The notes below the pieces were generated by a model. It was not told where the DNA came from. It did not search any database and worked only from the letters and a program-made list of their open reading frames with translations. A program made the position numbers and the translations under genes. Source: Agaricus subrufescens (lineage: Eukaryota > Basidiomycota > Agaricomycetes > Agaricales > Agaricaceae). Taken from it: 64,000 nt of DNA. Shown one piece after another: positions 27,382 to 39,370 of this stretch (positions are counted from its first letter, which is position 1; every line of letters starts with the position of its first letter). The DNA is taken from assembly GCA_029945375.1 (NCBI GenBank), contig CM057063.1, positions 1,178,001 through 1,242,000 on the forward strand, given 5' to 3'.

Positions 27382-29329
27382 TCATTCCCTTGGAGGTGCG
27401 GTAGTGTCACTCCTTGGAATCTCTTTGAATTTTCTTACTTTGTGATATATGTACAAGATACCATGAATGTTTGTATTTGCACGCTGACTATGGAATTAAA
27501 ATTATAGAACTGTGATTATTGTCAAGCAAGTTGTATCTGTTTACACCTGTAACCCGAGTCATACTCCCGACGTTGATGTCGTTCATCGGCAATAACGTGG
27601 CTAATACTGATGCGCTTTCCAATCTTCGACTTCCAGGATACGAACGGTTCAGCCCGGTTTCTTTATTTGGATCCCACTTTCTTGTCGCTGAGTTTTCCCA
27701 AATGGCTCGCTCGTGATTCGTGTTCTCCCGCCGCCGTTGAGTCAGAGGTCCAGGGATGGAGTATGTATGGCGGGAGCGGGGGTATTCCATAAACCTGACC
27801 TATAATTTTCATTCGTTTCAGAGGGGAGTCCGCAGCATGATTGCGAAGATGTGCCTTAACCTAAGATCATAAGTGGTCGTAGCCGAGATGAAGCCACAAT
27901 TGTCTGATAGGTGGTAAATATATTGTTACCTATTTGATTATTCTCATGCACATCATCCCCACAGCCCCCGCAACCTGAGGCCTGAGGTCTCAGCCGCTGC
28001 GATAGACATCTATCTCTGATTTGTTAGGGTTAGCGCGTGACCCCCACATTGATTGATGCAAGGGTACTTACTACCTATCAACCCCCTAGCGCCACATACT
28101 TACCATTCTTGAACCCGAGTCCCTCACGAACCTTGAACAACGCGTAATTGCCAAGTTCTTAGTTTCCCCCCACCCTGAGAGTTCACCCACGCGGTGGCCA
28201 TACTTCCGAGAGATGAACCATTATGTATTAATTCTTACGGCGAACGCGGTCGCCCTTGCCCCCTCTCCCACTCCCTAATATCCCCTGACCCACTCCACTG
28301 ATTGCTTCTAGATATCTGACAATTCCATGGAAGGTTTCAGGGACTTTATGCTGCTTCTAACGTGTAGCAACAACTATTCCACCAAGTTTCTGATCCGCCA
28401 CCCGGAAGCGCTTCTCCCCGTGTCCCAGACATCTAGAGGTGGCAACTCCGCCGACTAGCTTAAGCGTTTCCCAGCCACAAATCGGTTTATTTTAGTGATA
28501 GATCTTTCCTGTCATCCATCGGATCGCCAACTTGTACGTATCGTGGATCTGGTTGTTATTAAGGCGAGTTGTTGGGAAGATCCCCTCATCTTGCTGTCTC
28601 GCTTGAAATCCTCAGGCACGTAGCGATGCAAGGGAGTCGCCTAACACTAGTAGACAAATCCACTTTACTGGTTTCCATCATGCTACAGGACTCAATTGAA
28701 GCGTTCCCTCCTTTAATTGCATTTTCTGAACCGCTGAAAAAATCAAGATAACTTTTTTTCTTCTTTTCAATGGTCGAGTCAATAAAATAAATAAAATAAA
28801 AATAAAGATAATTCTAAAGTCACGCTACAATTTCCCTGGCTCCTGCTTGGCTCTCATGTTCTGTATTCCCATGGTGACGCCAGGTTTACATCTGGAAATA
28901 GTATGACTCAGAAGTCTTTGTAAACCCCAGGGCTCGTTTCAGCGTGCTATTGTGTTTTACCGCGCATCACCCCCAAAGGTCTTAAGTCCCTAGTACTACG
29001 TTAACTTCCGAACACCCGGAATCAGTCAGATCACGGCTCCCAGACGTCATTGCGCTGTTGACGAGGAGCCTGTCAGGAGCAAAAGGGAATATTCGGCGTA
29101 AATATTGAATTTGATTCGTAAATTCGTATGACAATAAATAGACGTGTGTACACACATTATAAAGAAGGGGGAATAGTATCAGTACATCTATCTGCTAGTG
29201 TATTAAATAATCCTGTTATATGAATCACCGGTATAAAAAAAATTAGGGTCTAGAGTACATTTATGCTACACCAATTTTGATTTTGAAGCTCGCACACGAG
29301 GATAAAAGATTCGGGAGAATAGGATGTTC
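27382..29329. other. Gene-poor stretch between mevalonate kinase fusion and terpene synthase
   Basis: About 1.9 kb without a recognisable gene. Short open frames exist (for example a spliced-looking 60-codon frame starting near 28315) but match nothing I know. An A-rich simple repeat of AATAAA units lies at about 28780-28812. Otherwise it looks like decayed or spacer DNA. Confidence 0.5.
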
Positions 29330-30580
29330 TCACTCGTAATCCGAATCTGAGTCTACCTCCTCGGGTACCTCGCTAGGCTTCAAAGTCAGGGTCAAGGTGC
29401 GTCTGACCTCGTCGTGTTCGTGGCCAAAGTAACGAGGAGATGCAAAACTCCACCTGAAGAAGAATCTCGTAAGCGACCTTTTACAATGTGGCGAGGGGGC
29501 GAAAAGATAACGTACACCATGTTGCCAACTATCCAGTTACCTAGCGCATCGATGAACCGTGAAGCATCGCCGCCAACAGTTGCTCGGAGTTCATCCCGCG
29601 CGACGAGGTAGTCATCCAGGAGTTCCTGGCAGCGGACCCCGATGTAATCGCATGCCTCCTGGAGGCTAATATTATGATCCCTCATGAGAACAGTAACAAT
29701 GTTATTGCCAGATTGCCCCTTTGATTGTTCTACATTGTATGAGTAGACATCCTGAGATTTTTTGTTAGACGACAGTACATCAGCTGGTAGACTTGGATAC
29801 TCACGTTACTCCAGCAGACGTGGTCACACGCTGCCCAATATGCCTTCTTGAAGGCAGGGTTTTGATATATACTCTCAGGCAAATCAATCCCGAGGATATA
29901 CTCAACCAAGGCGAAGCACAGCAAGACGGCGCTATTATTCCGTCGAAGAGGCAGGTACTCTTCCATCGATAGGACCTCTCCTGCTTCTCGGAGCTCGGCT
30001 TCCCTACCCACACATTGTGTGTACGCCTTAGAACACTCGACAAAGCGGCGGAGGTTGTTCTGTCCAGCACGTCGGACAAGACGCGCCCGAAACCTTTTGG
30101 ACATGTCAGTTTCACCATGATTGGACAACTTTATTTTAGAATACTCACTCTTTTGTGATCTTGGAAACTACGGAACCGTCGTCCCAGTCAGCATTTCTCA
30201 TTGTCTCGGCGTAGCTGAGGCCGGTCGCCGTAGCATCTTTGCCACTTTGTTCATCACTGATCTCATCAACAACGAATAATACATTAACCTGAACAAGGGA
30301 CTGTAGTCAGTGACTGTATCAACAGAAACTTTAATTTAAAGCTTACAAAATCACATGTCGTTCTAAATTCTTCGTATCCAGCGTAGCAATATACGTGAGA
30401 GCAAAGGAGCTCATTGAGTCCTTGGATAAAGTCGGCACGCTTTCGGTTGGAGAAAATACTGTAAGAGTTGATCCAGGCACGAGACTCTGCAGCTGCTTTT
30501 CGGTAGTGGGGGTTTAAGCCATCCTCGATAGGACAGCCAGATAGTAGGTCAGGAAGAACAAACTGCTGAGGGAGAGCCAT
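29330..30580 (-). CDS. Sesquiterpene synthase (class I terpene cyclase)
   Basis: Five exons (30580-30347, 30288-30149, 30093-29805, 29751-29516, 29453-29330) give 340 residues, the usual length of Agaricomycete sesquiterpene synthases. The enzyme would ionise and cyclise farnesyl diphosphate in the cytosol. The Asp-rich metal motif is DEISD at 86-90 (DExxD form), and the NSE triad is NDVYSYNVE at 221-229 with Lys-Gly after it; a pyrophosphate-sensing Arg region (ESRAW...[11 protein letters not shown]) and a C-terminal RY-like pair (SPRYFG) are present. Motif shape resembles the Cop/Omp-type fungal families, but the product cannot be predicted. No P450, FAD oxidase or transporter is adjacent, so no obvious cluster is present. 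Confidence 0.95.
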
Positions 30581-33500
30581 TGAAGTTATCGAAGTAGTGA
30601 TGGGAGCAGTTGATTGGAGGTAGAACCTGAGGACCTGGGGATGTTGCGACAGTGAAGGGACTGTGCTGGTCCTTATATCTACCCCAAGACGCCCAGATTG
30701 CCAGGTGAAACTACATGCCGATTTCGTTGGAAGCCGGCTTCGTGCAGAGCGAGATTCGATGCGTCCAGGGTATGGATTATGGTATAGAACGCTGGATCTG
30801 CCGATTTACTGTTTGAATTAAGGGTCTTCCTAAAGTGTACTCCGCTGTTCCCGAGAACAGTAGTTTCATGTCAATAATCTGCAATGGATCTCGTCAGCGA
30901 GCAGCCCGGTGGTGAAAAGGGACGTTGATAGCGGGTCAGAATGGGGATCAATGAACATGGTGGGAGCACTAAAACGAACGCACACGGGATGACGCAGATT
31001 TGAGGTCCGGTCCTGTTTCCGCTAGCGCCATAAGCACTTGTTCCTCAGTCATATCAGGGTTAAGGCCTCCGGACTCGGAGGGACTAAGTGTAAGACTATG
31101 ATTTGTTTTTGCCAACTTGTTGATGGCCGCTTGCGGACGTTAGCCACCCAAATTTAGGTGGCAACCGTCCCTTGATGAGTATTAGATCTCGATCTAACCA
31201 CGTTCCCTGCAGCAGATTAAGATTTCATGAGCTAAATCTAATATCACTCCAAAACTCAGCCTCAAGGTCTTGCATGGAGGCTGGGCCAGACGCGAAGAGT
31301 TGGACAAGGAGGTTCTGCATGTCGAGTTCCATTGAGAAGGGTACTGTACGGCGTTAATCATGTAACACAATATCTACAGTCCGAGTCAATCGGTTCGGGG
31401 AGTAAATCTTGCCTATTCGCTTATCGTTTCCATGCTCCAGTGCTCATATCCTAGACTACGCAATGGTTAATAATAATTTCGAGCAAACACACACAGAATA
31501 CGCAATTGACTCTGTTTGGATCCAAAGTTCTATCTGATCGCCAAAAACGCTGTGCATAGATCATCAAACTGATAGGGGTGAGTTGGGGCTACTCTTAGAT
31601 GGTGTAGTCTCTTTTTTCCCTTTCACAGAAGCATGAGACAAAAAAAAACACAGTAGACTATACCTTAATGGTAGACAAATCGCCGGTAGGCGTGAGTGTA
31701 TTAAATGACGACTTTTAATCATACAACTCCGCGGTAGTATAGACAATCCAGTGTGTCCATTTAAATTGTCTGATAGTGTAAAGCCAAAGCTACTCTGCGT
31801 AACCACCCGAAGATCGGATAGTTTCGTGAGGTCAAGGGGGTAAATCACCATCTCCGACTTTTATATGCCCAACGTCATTGTTTCTTTTTCGCAAATCCAT
31901 CCGTCAATATAAAAAAAAAAAGACATCTTCCCATGTACTGCCACGATGTATGACAACATCTGACAGTTCTGTCGAAACACGGCCGTTTCATATCTTGTAA
32001 TTTACATAATGAAGATTAGAACTAAGTTCAATTGACTTCGTGATTGCACATGAACATTCCCTGAACAATCAAAATTTGAACACTATCACCACCCGGCTCG
32101 GGCAGCTAAAAATGTACATTGATGCGGTATGAATGGCATGATACTAGCGGAGCCTGGCGCAACTTGGATTTTTCCAGGACTTATTTATGGGGCATAAGAT
32201 ATTTATGCCCTGAAGTTTTAGAGTCACTCTAATGAAGGTTTGATACCGGCATCTCCCGCCCGTACTTCTAGATTGAGTTATGATATCTTCACTCTGAACA
32301 ACTCAACCCTGGAAGGTTTGAAGACCAAAATAGACACGGGTTGTCAGTTTCGCCTTTCCCACAACATTGTAAGGCGATGCTTGTAAGTATGGAACCTCCT
32401 GAAGTTGTTGACACACAACATGCGAACCTGCACGGTCTGCCTGAGAAGATGATTCTTAAACGCGGCTCTTATACAGACCCGCTAGCGCCTCGTTTTGATT
32501 CAAGCGACCGCGGAGGATCAATTTGTCTTGAGCAAACAGAATCCTCACTATTTTTTCATACTCATATGCTAAAGGTTGTTTACGTAGTAATTTGATGGGG
32601 AGGACACTAATTCGCGTTGCTCGTACATCCTCATGACTCATACCCCGAGGCTGACGCATGAGCTAGTTTTTGAAGCGTGGCAAAAATTGGGTGGGTCAGC
32701 AAAGGAGCTGCGTTGCTCCCGATGATTTGTCTTCGTAATCTCGTACTAAGCATATAGGAGGAGTTGGTGTCAACATCTCAGGAAAGCCGAAATACATAAC
32801 GCCGATATCAACGAATCAGGGGGCCGGAATGATGCAAACAACAGAAAATGTACAGGGCAGTCGTCGAACCTGTCCTGTGTCCACTTTTCCGGCGCCGTTT
32901 TGTAGTCCGAGATCAGTGCATGCGATGTAGATACTCAAACGCAAACTGCTTGGAGAGTGATCCAACGACTCGGCGCAACGTTTCGGCGATTAGATGGGAA
33001 AGCGCAACGAGGTTTGCCCATGGACACAATCAAATAACAAATTTTGCACACGGGAAGTCAGTCGCGTTTTGATTAGCCAGGGTCATAAAATCCGGGGCTT
33101 TCTCTCCATGTTACCCCAAAATTCGATTGAATGAACCGGTGTTGGGCGCGACGGTGATGATTGGGGTGCCTCATGAGATGGAGAGGCTCCATCTCTTGTC
33201 ATTATGGCCAAGAAAAGCAAGTATATCTCAAAGATAAGAAACTTCAACCACCCTTGGATATAACGGTCAGTGCAGGAGGGCTTGATCGCGAGGTTTATGA
33301 ATTGGTACATGAAATCCGGGCCCTCATGTAAGGGGGGTAAAGTGGATAAAGATTCTAAAAAGGTTCTCGTTAGCTGTCATAAAGATACCACTTGAGTAAG
33401 TGATCGCGTAGATCCAAGGCTGGAGATAAAGAGACGCAGACCCCGTAGCCATGGATGCCTCGGGGCTGTTGATTTCACCACCGGCGAGGCTTGCAATCGG

Positions 33501-33688
33501 AGCTTACTTGCAAGCATGGGTATTCCGAGGAACGAATACTCTAGTGCCAATCTAACATTCAATACAAATTATACAGACAATATAATTTTTCGGGTCTGGG
33601 TAGCCAAGCGGAAGGGAAAGTGACAGAGAGAGACACACTTGGAGCCGCTGTGGCACGGTGGGCGAGCCATGCAATGGTGGACTGAGGA
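30581..33688. other. Gene-poor stretch upstream of the terpene synthase
   Basis: About 3.1 kb without a gene I can name. Apart from one possible gene relic near 31 kb, only short, unconvincing frames are present. No TIR, LTR or tRNA was found by eye. Confidence 0.5.
30969..31332 (-). pseudogene. Possible degenerate coding relic, function unknown
   Basis: From an ATG at 31332 a coding-like frame (MELDMQNLLVQLFASG..., then an EFWSDI segment) runs to a single TGA; the same frame continues for over 50 codons (WLDRDLILIKGRLPPKFG) to a second stop. A shift at an A-rich run then leads into a frame ending GLNPDMTEEQVLMALAETG and a stop at 30969. The composition looks like former protein, but I do not recognise the family, and a set of unusual introns could also explain it. 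Confidence 0.22.
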
Positions 33689-34603
33689 TCAGAAGCATAT
33701 CCGATAACTTGCATATCGGCCGCTCGTTTCGCTTGGTCTTGTAATCTTGACCACTTGACCACGCCGCAAGCCATAATATCGCGCCACTGGATCCGCTAAT
33801 TGAATACGCGGTAACTGAGTTTCTTTGAGACGGCTAAAAGGCACGCAAAAGTAAGCCATAGATCCGTGGAGAGTATTTGGCAAGATTGGGTTACGCACTA
33901 CTTTTCGAGTAAAATCTTTTTTTCCTCTGGTGACAGGACCTCGTGTCGTGGCACCAAAGTATGATGGACGATGTTGACGAGGAGATCAGCTTCCGAGAAT
34001 TCTTCGAGTCGATACTGTGCAGACATTGCGACTATGACCTGTAGAAGTGTCCTTATGATTCGCGTCTTGTGGTGGATCGCGAAGGAGATGATCTTCTCAC
34101 TTTGCGAGCTGAGGGAGTCATGTTCCCGGGAAAAACAATGATGCCTCGTTGGATTGACTTTTCCTCGAGGATGCTAAGAAGCCTGGGATATGTGAGCGAT
34201 AGTTAATAGCATGAGCAACGTGTACGAGACCCACTTTCGCATTGTCTTGACACCTACGCTTCTTTCGTCGGTAAAGTAGACGAAGATCTGATCGGTCGGA
34301 TTCGCTCGAGAGGTGGTGTAAAAGTTAAGCTGGTTGCGGCTTTCGACGCCGAGACACGATAAGGTGCATCAAGAGAGACATGTTATCGTGAACTCACTCT
34401 ACCGTGCCGCTATTATTGGCGTACTGATCGCGAAAATGCTGCAGATCCATATGAATTTCTTCGTCCGACACGAGAAATCCCTAAAGGGGGCAATCAGTGA
34501 GGCTGAGACGAGCTGGGAGAGAAAGACCGACTCTGTCTCGGACGAGTTCGTGGATGGTCCTGTTGACCTTCCACAGCTTTGCGGTCTCGTCAACGTCGCC
34601 CAT
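33689..34603 (-). CDS. RPB5: RNA polymerase subunit Rpb5 (ABC27)
   Basis: Six short exons (34603-34532, 34480-34398, 34339-34235, 34182-34101, 34038-33899, 33833-33689) give 208 residues, the normal size of this subunit shared by RNA polymerases I, II and III. The N-terminal jaw domain reads [18 protein letters not shown], with [14 protein letters not shown] and [16 protein letters not shown]; the conserved C-terminal domain reads [31 protein letters not shown] and ends with [11 protein letters not shown]. No single exon is long enough to stand out, so the gene was found by recognising the C-terminus and walking back through splice sites. The fifth donor is GTGCGT, which restores the conserved Tyr before RLKE. 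Head to head with SWD2. Confidence 0.95.
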
Positions 34604-34693
34604 GGTGGAAAGCGAGGTGCAGACTCAGTCACGCAGCCCGGAAAAGCAGACACGTGATTCAAACTCCGATCGTTGTCCCTCGCCATCCCCGCC
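34604..34693. promoter_or_regulatory. Ninety-base shared promoter of RPB5 and SWD2
   Basis: The gap between the two divergent ATGs holds one CACGTGA (34651-34657), about 40-50 bases from either start codon. Both products serve RNA polymerase II transcription, so shared control is plausible. Confidence 0.55.
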
Positions 34694-36044
34694 ATGCCTC
34701 CCCTGCCCAATGGCCAGCCCATGCAGACCACCGTCGCCCTCTCCGACGCGCTTATGGTGGGTCCACACCGCCTCACATCGGCCGTGTTTTGATTCTTTTG
34801 CCCCAACAGTCCAAATATAAGCCGGCCAAGATCTTCAAGAGCGTCGTCGATCCGCCAGCACCTGGGCCGTCTGCCACACGCACAAACAACGGGCCCAGAC
34901 ATATCACGGGTATCACTTTTGATGATAGGGGTGACCAGATCGTAACCGCCGCAGAGGACGAAACGTTTCGCGTCTGGAACTGTAAAACCGGCAAGCAAGT
35001 TTCTTGTCGCACTGCCCGAGAGCTATTCTCATCGACATCCCCAGAGCAATCAAAACACTATACTCAAGAAAGTATGGGGTAGACTTGCCCCGTTTCACGC
35101 ACAAAAACACCAATATTATCCATGCTTCAACCAAGGAGGACGATTCAATTCGGTATCACTCACTCCACGACAACAAGTACCTGCAATATTTCAGGGGACA
35201 CAAGGGGAGAGTCATTTCACTTGAAATATCTCCCATTGATGACGGGTTTATGTCGGCGTCGATGGACAAGACTGTTCGGCTATGGGATCTTCGGTCACCG
35301 GCCTGCCGTGGTGTTTTGGCGCTCCCCGCCGCGCCGATTATTGCATATGATGCATCTGGCCTGGTGTTCGCTGTTGCTGTAAACCATTATTCGCGGATTC
35401 TCCTCTACGATCAAGCGAACTTTGATAAGGCTCCCTTCCTAACCATCATCCTCGAAGATCCGACGCTTTCGATGATCAGTTATCCTCCGAGGCCTATCTA
35501 TGTTACGTCCCTCGCCTTCTCTTCCAATACAAAGTACCTACTCGTTGGGTGTTCGGGTGATGCCCATTATATTCTGGACGCGTTTGAAGGTCATTTATTG
35601 GCCAAATTAGAAGGGCACGTTGGCCTAGAGCGAAGAAGCACGAGTTCTCCCCCAAGCATTGAGCCTGCGAAGGGAAGTAGTGGTGAAGAAGTTGGTTGGA
35701 CGCCTGATAGCAAATATGTGATTGGTGGTAGTTTGGATGGGAGGATTTTAATCTGGGATGCACAGAACCTACCCCAGCGAATGGGGCCTGTGGATCTGAA
35801 GGCTCATCCGCTCAGATTGCGCCCCATGGTCGCATTGGAAGGCCATCCTGGGCCATCCCGATGCGTCAAATTTAACCCAAGGTATAACATGATGGTCACT
35901 GCTGGTTCGGAACTGGTGGGTACTTTGCGCAGCCTCCATTGAATGATTCTGACTAAATATGCGTAGGCGTTTTGGCTACCAGATTACAGCATGGACGCAG
36001 ATGAGGTGGCCCGGGATCTGCTACGGAGGAAAGGAGCGTCATGA
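34694..36044 (+). CDS. SWD2: COMPASS/CPF WD40 subunit Swd2 (WDR82)
   Basis: Four exons (34694-34756, 34810-34994, 35045-35915, 35967-36044) give 398 residues. Swd2 is a WD40 propeller shared by the Set1 H3K4 methyltransferase complex and the cleavage/polyadenylation factor. The family shows in KTLYSRKYGVDLPRFTHKNT, IRYHSLHDNKYLQYFRGHKG and MDKTVRLWDLRSPACRGV, and the protein ends FWLPDY. The second intron must start with GCAAGT rather than GT: only this GC-AG choice gives the alignment TGKAIKTLYSRKYG with the same length as human WDR82. A loop of about 20 residues (ERRSTSSPPSIEPAKGSS) extends one blade. Confidence 0.95.
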
Positions 36045-36129
36045 ACGCGCTACATAGTGTACTTTAATTTAATTTCGTTTTCTTTACTTTTTGTATTTTG
36101 AATAGAACATGTGATCTGTGATATTGAAA

Positions 36130-36136
36130 TCACGTG
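36130..36136. promoter_or_regulatory. TCACGTG upstream of TRAP-alpha
   Basis: An E-box type TCACGTG lies 56 bases before the start codon in the short gap after SWD2. The same word occurs in five other promoters of this window. Confidence 0.45.
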
Positions 36137-36191
36137 TAGAAATTCATGGACGTGGCAGACTTCGCCAAAGTTCTCTTCTCATCACCCAGCC

Positions 36192-37426
36192 ATGCGCTTC
36201 GCCCGCCTGTCTTCAGCGGCACTCTCTCTAGTGGTCTTCGTATCTTCCGTTGCTGCCGGTAAGCCACGACACGTTCATGACTCAGAATTCTCAGTTGCTT
36301 ACCACTTATCTAGTTGAGGTGGTGCGAGATGTCGAGGTGACTGAGCCCGAAGTGACTGAACCCGAAGTCGTCGCAACGGCCACCTTTGCAGAGACTAACC
36401 CTTTCAATCGTACGTGTTTAACGTTAATCCTGTGATTGTCATCTCCCTGATCCTCGTATCCTGACCTGTCGGCTCATCTTTCCGACGAACATAGAAATCG
36501 TCAACGGAGAGAAAAATAAACTTACTCTATCAGTGGAGAGCAAGTCGGACCGGAATGTAACGCTCATTGGTATTACTGGGTCCCTACACCATCCAGATAC
36601 GAACGACCTCATTAAAAACGTGCGTGTTTTCTCTGAATGTGTTGGTAAAGGCTCAATAGTTGACATGGTATTATGAACAGCTGACTACCCTAAGTTATAA
36701 TATACCCCTCGTTGAAAACTTCCAAATCAATATTCCATATATGTTCCACAGCGAGTGAGTAAATTATTTTTATACTCTATCTCAGTATCTCGATGCTAAC
36801 CGTCTTGATTGAAAGATTCAAGGTGTGTTGTTTTTTCGAGTTTGTTTCGTGAGGTAATGTTTTGATTCACGAATATCCGATCAGACAGGCGAAGCGCGGT
36901 TGAACATTTGGTTAGAACACGCTGTGGAGGTTTGATCACTTTTCTATATTAAAGATTATCCGCTTATATTCTTCGAACATAGGATCAAAAATATCGTGTT
37001 CAAGCATATGACTCCATCGTGACTATCGTCGAGCCGGAAATTTCCTGGCTGGATTGGAAGATGTACGGCTTATATCATAGTGTATTTTGGTGCAGGCGCT
37101 AATCTTATCTCATTCATTCTAGGTGGTCGACTTACTTGGTCGTCGCGGGTTTGCTCGGTGGTATCTCATACTTTGCTTACTTGACATTTGTTCCGCAACC
37201 CAAGAAGCGAACTAAGAAAACCGCGCCCACTGTCAGCGCTCCTGTTGGAACAGTCACTGCTACCGGCTCTGGTGGATACCAGGAGGAATGGATCCCTGAG
37301 CGCCATCTCCGCAAGGGCAAGAAGGCTAAGCAAGCTGGTGGTGCGATTTCCGGGACCAGCGCAGATGAGATGAGTGGCGCGGATGCAAGCGGGGCAGAGG
37401 GTAAGAAGAGGAAGGGCCGCAAGTGA
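36192..37426 (+). CDS. Translocon-associated protein alpha-like ER membrane protein (Irc22/SSR1 family)
   Basis: Eight exons (36192-36258, 36314-36409, 36495-36619, 36681-36754, 36816-36822, 36885-36929, 36983-37062, 37123-37426) give 265 residues. It has a signal peptide (MRFARLSSAALSLVVFVSSVAA), an acidic VEVTEPEVTEPEV segment, a lumenal beta-rich domain (LTLSVESKSDRNVTLIGITGS, with an N-glycosylation site), one membrane helix near 165-188, and a Lys-rich cytosolic tail (HLRKGKKAKQ...KKRKGRK). This layout matches TRAP-alpha/SSR1, which sits at the Sec61 channel. Exon 5 is only seven bases long; skipping it would break the frame, and including it gives HSEFKTGEARLNIW. Assignment rests on architecture and pattern. 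Confidence 0.85.
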
Positions 37427-38230
37427 GAGTGGAGATTCATCTGATACCAATGATATGTTGGGACTCGGTTGGGATGTCATGTCAAAATAAATATCTAATA
37501 TTTTGGGTTAGTTAATTTTTAATCAGTGCCATGGAGTAGACCGGTGACTTTTTATTTATGCGCGCTGAGTGTGTAAATAACTGAGATGATTATCGTCGTG
37601 TCTGTGAATTTTATTTCCTTTCCCCTGCTGTTAATTAGCCTGGTGCTCTGACAGTGCTCTGACAGCTGGGTTCAGGGCACTGCATGAACAACCGATTTGG
37701 GGGAGTGTGAGCGCTGGACACCAGCTATCAAGCCACCAGTCACTTCACAGCAGTACTCCATGACATTGCTACTTGATGAGATGGGATTCATTTGTGGCGG
37801 GTGGAAAATCAGAAATGCGATGAAATGCCACCTCATGAACGAGGTCGGCCTGATTAGTCGGTGCAATGTGGGAGATTCGTCTTGAAACTCCATCTTGTGA
37901 CGAACATTAGATCAGAAGCCAAGTACGCGTTGACAGATGCAACAGCTCGACATGCGGGTAAGATGGCAAACAGGGCCAGGGGGCGTCAGTTGGGGGACAA
38001 TTTCTCGATGAATAGACGAGAAAAGGGATAGAATTAGTCCAGTGCGCGAGCTCTAGAACGCGTCTGAAGCGCGTCTGTGCGTCGGTGTGACTGGAGCGGC
38101 AGAGGGAACGGCGGACAGCGACGGATCACGCGGTGATGGCCATGATGGGGCTGTTTGGCCCTGTTTTGACGGGATGAGCATAAGATAGGACGTTGCTGTT
38201 GTCCTCCCAAATATCACTCCTTCTTCCCTC
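37427..38230. other. Intergenic: 3' end of TRAP-alpha and Ras promoter
   Basis: About 800 bases without a recognisable gene. A short direct repeat (CAGTGCTCTGACAG-like, near 37650-37667) is the only structure seen. The Ras promoter lies at the right end. Confidence 0.5.
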
Positions 38231-39370
38231 ATGGCCAACAACGCTGCATCCAGAGTACGTCTGCTCTAACACAACCTCCCCCGGTCTCCTTGCTAATCCC
38301 TTTTTTCAGGCCGTTCAGGCACAATTCCTGAGAGAGTACAAACTCGTAGTTGTCGGAGGAGGAGGTAAGTGTTGCTGCGCGTCTAAATTTACAAGTCGAC
38401 GAGTTCTGAGGTTTTGTATAGGTGTTGGAAAGTCCGCATTGACTATCCAGTTCATTCAAAGCCACTTTGTGGACGAGTACGACCCCACCATCGAGGGTGA
38501 GCTTCCTGTTCGCCAATCAAAAAACCCTTAGGTCCTGACATTTGCACTGTCATTCCCCCAATCTCCAAAACAGATTCGTACAGAAAACAATGTGTCATTG
38601 ATGACGAGGTTGCCCTTCTCGACGTCTTGGATACCGCCGGTCAAGAAGAATATGGGTCAGTGTGACTTCTCTTCCACATTCTCCGAAGTCCGTGTTCTCC
38701 CCCAATTTTTTTTTCGTCCCGTGATTCGACTATGAATTAGTCGTACACGAGGCGAGGGCTTTTGCTTGCATTTCACAAACTCAGTTCTGTGACCCTGAGA
38801 CTTACCCCATATATCCCTATTTCTAGTGCCATGAGGGAGCAATACATGCGTACAGGAGAGGGTTTCCTTCTTGTTTACAGCATCACTGCGCGCAGCTCTT
38901 TCGAGGAAATCAATCAATTTTATCAGCAAATTCTAAGAGTCAAGGATCAAGATTCTTTCCCTGTGATTGTTGTCGCGAACAAGTGTGATTTGGAGTATGA
39001 ACGCCAAGTCGGTATGAATGGTGTGTGGATTTTTCTTGGCATAATTTAGTGCGCTGTAGTAACGCGATCTGTCAGAGGGCCGTGACCTCGCGAGACACTT
39101 TGGCTGCAAGTTTATCGAGACGTCTGCCAAACAGCGGATAAATGTGGACGAGGCCTTTAGCAATCTTGTTCGTGAGATTCGGAAATATAACAAGGTTAGC
39201 TGTTCTTGTATTACATGCAGGTTGCCATACAGAACTGATTTATGCTTTTTTAGGACCAACAAACAGGCCGCCCTCTCCACGGTGGCGGTGGTGGTGCCGG
39301 TGGTTATGGTGGCAAAGACCATAACGATGATGGAAGTACTGGTTGCTGTGGCGGTTGCGTTATTCTGTAG
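38231..39370 (+). CDS. RAS1: Ras GTPase
   Basis: Seven exons (38231-38254, 38310-38364, 38422-38496, 38574-38655, 38827-39011, 39076-39194, 39254-39370) give 218 residues. It is a small GTPase of cAMP/MAPK control of growth and mating. The P-loop is GGGGVGKS (24-31), the effector loop [14 protein letters not shown], switch [23 protein letters not shown], then NKCDL and ETSAK. The tail is glycine-rich ([12 protein letters not shown]) and ends CCGGCVIL: a CaaX box with a palmitoylation-type CC just before it. Because the last residue is Leu, geranylgeranylation rather than farnesylation is likely. The 170-base intron before exon 5 is long for this window and carries extra GT/AG pairs. Confidence 0.97.

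Noticed and set aside
33590..33680. A tRNA-like D-arm word (GGTAGCCAAGCGG)
   Set aside because: No matching acceptor stem, anticodon arm or TTCRA T-loop follows at the right distance.
38700..38826. A small extra exon inside the long Ras intron before AMREQYM
   Set aside because: The direct join EEYG-AMREQYM is in phase and matches the Ras family without any insertion.
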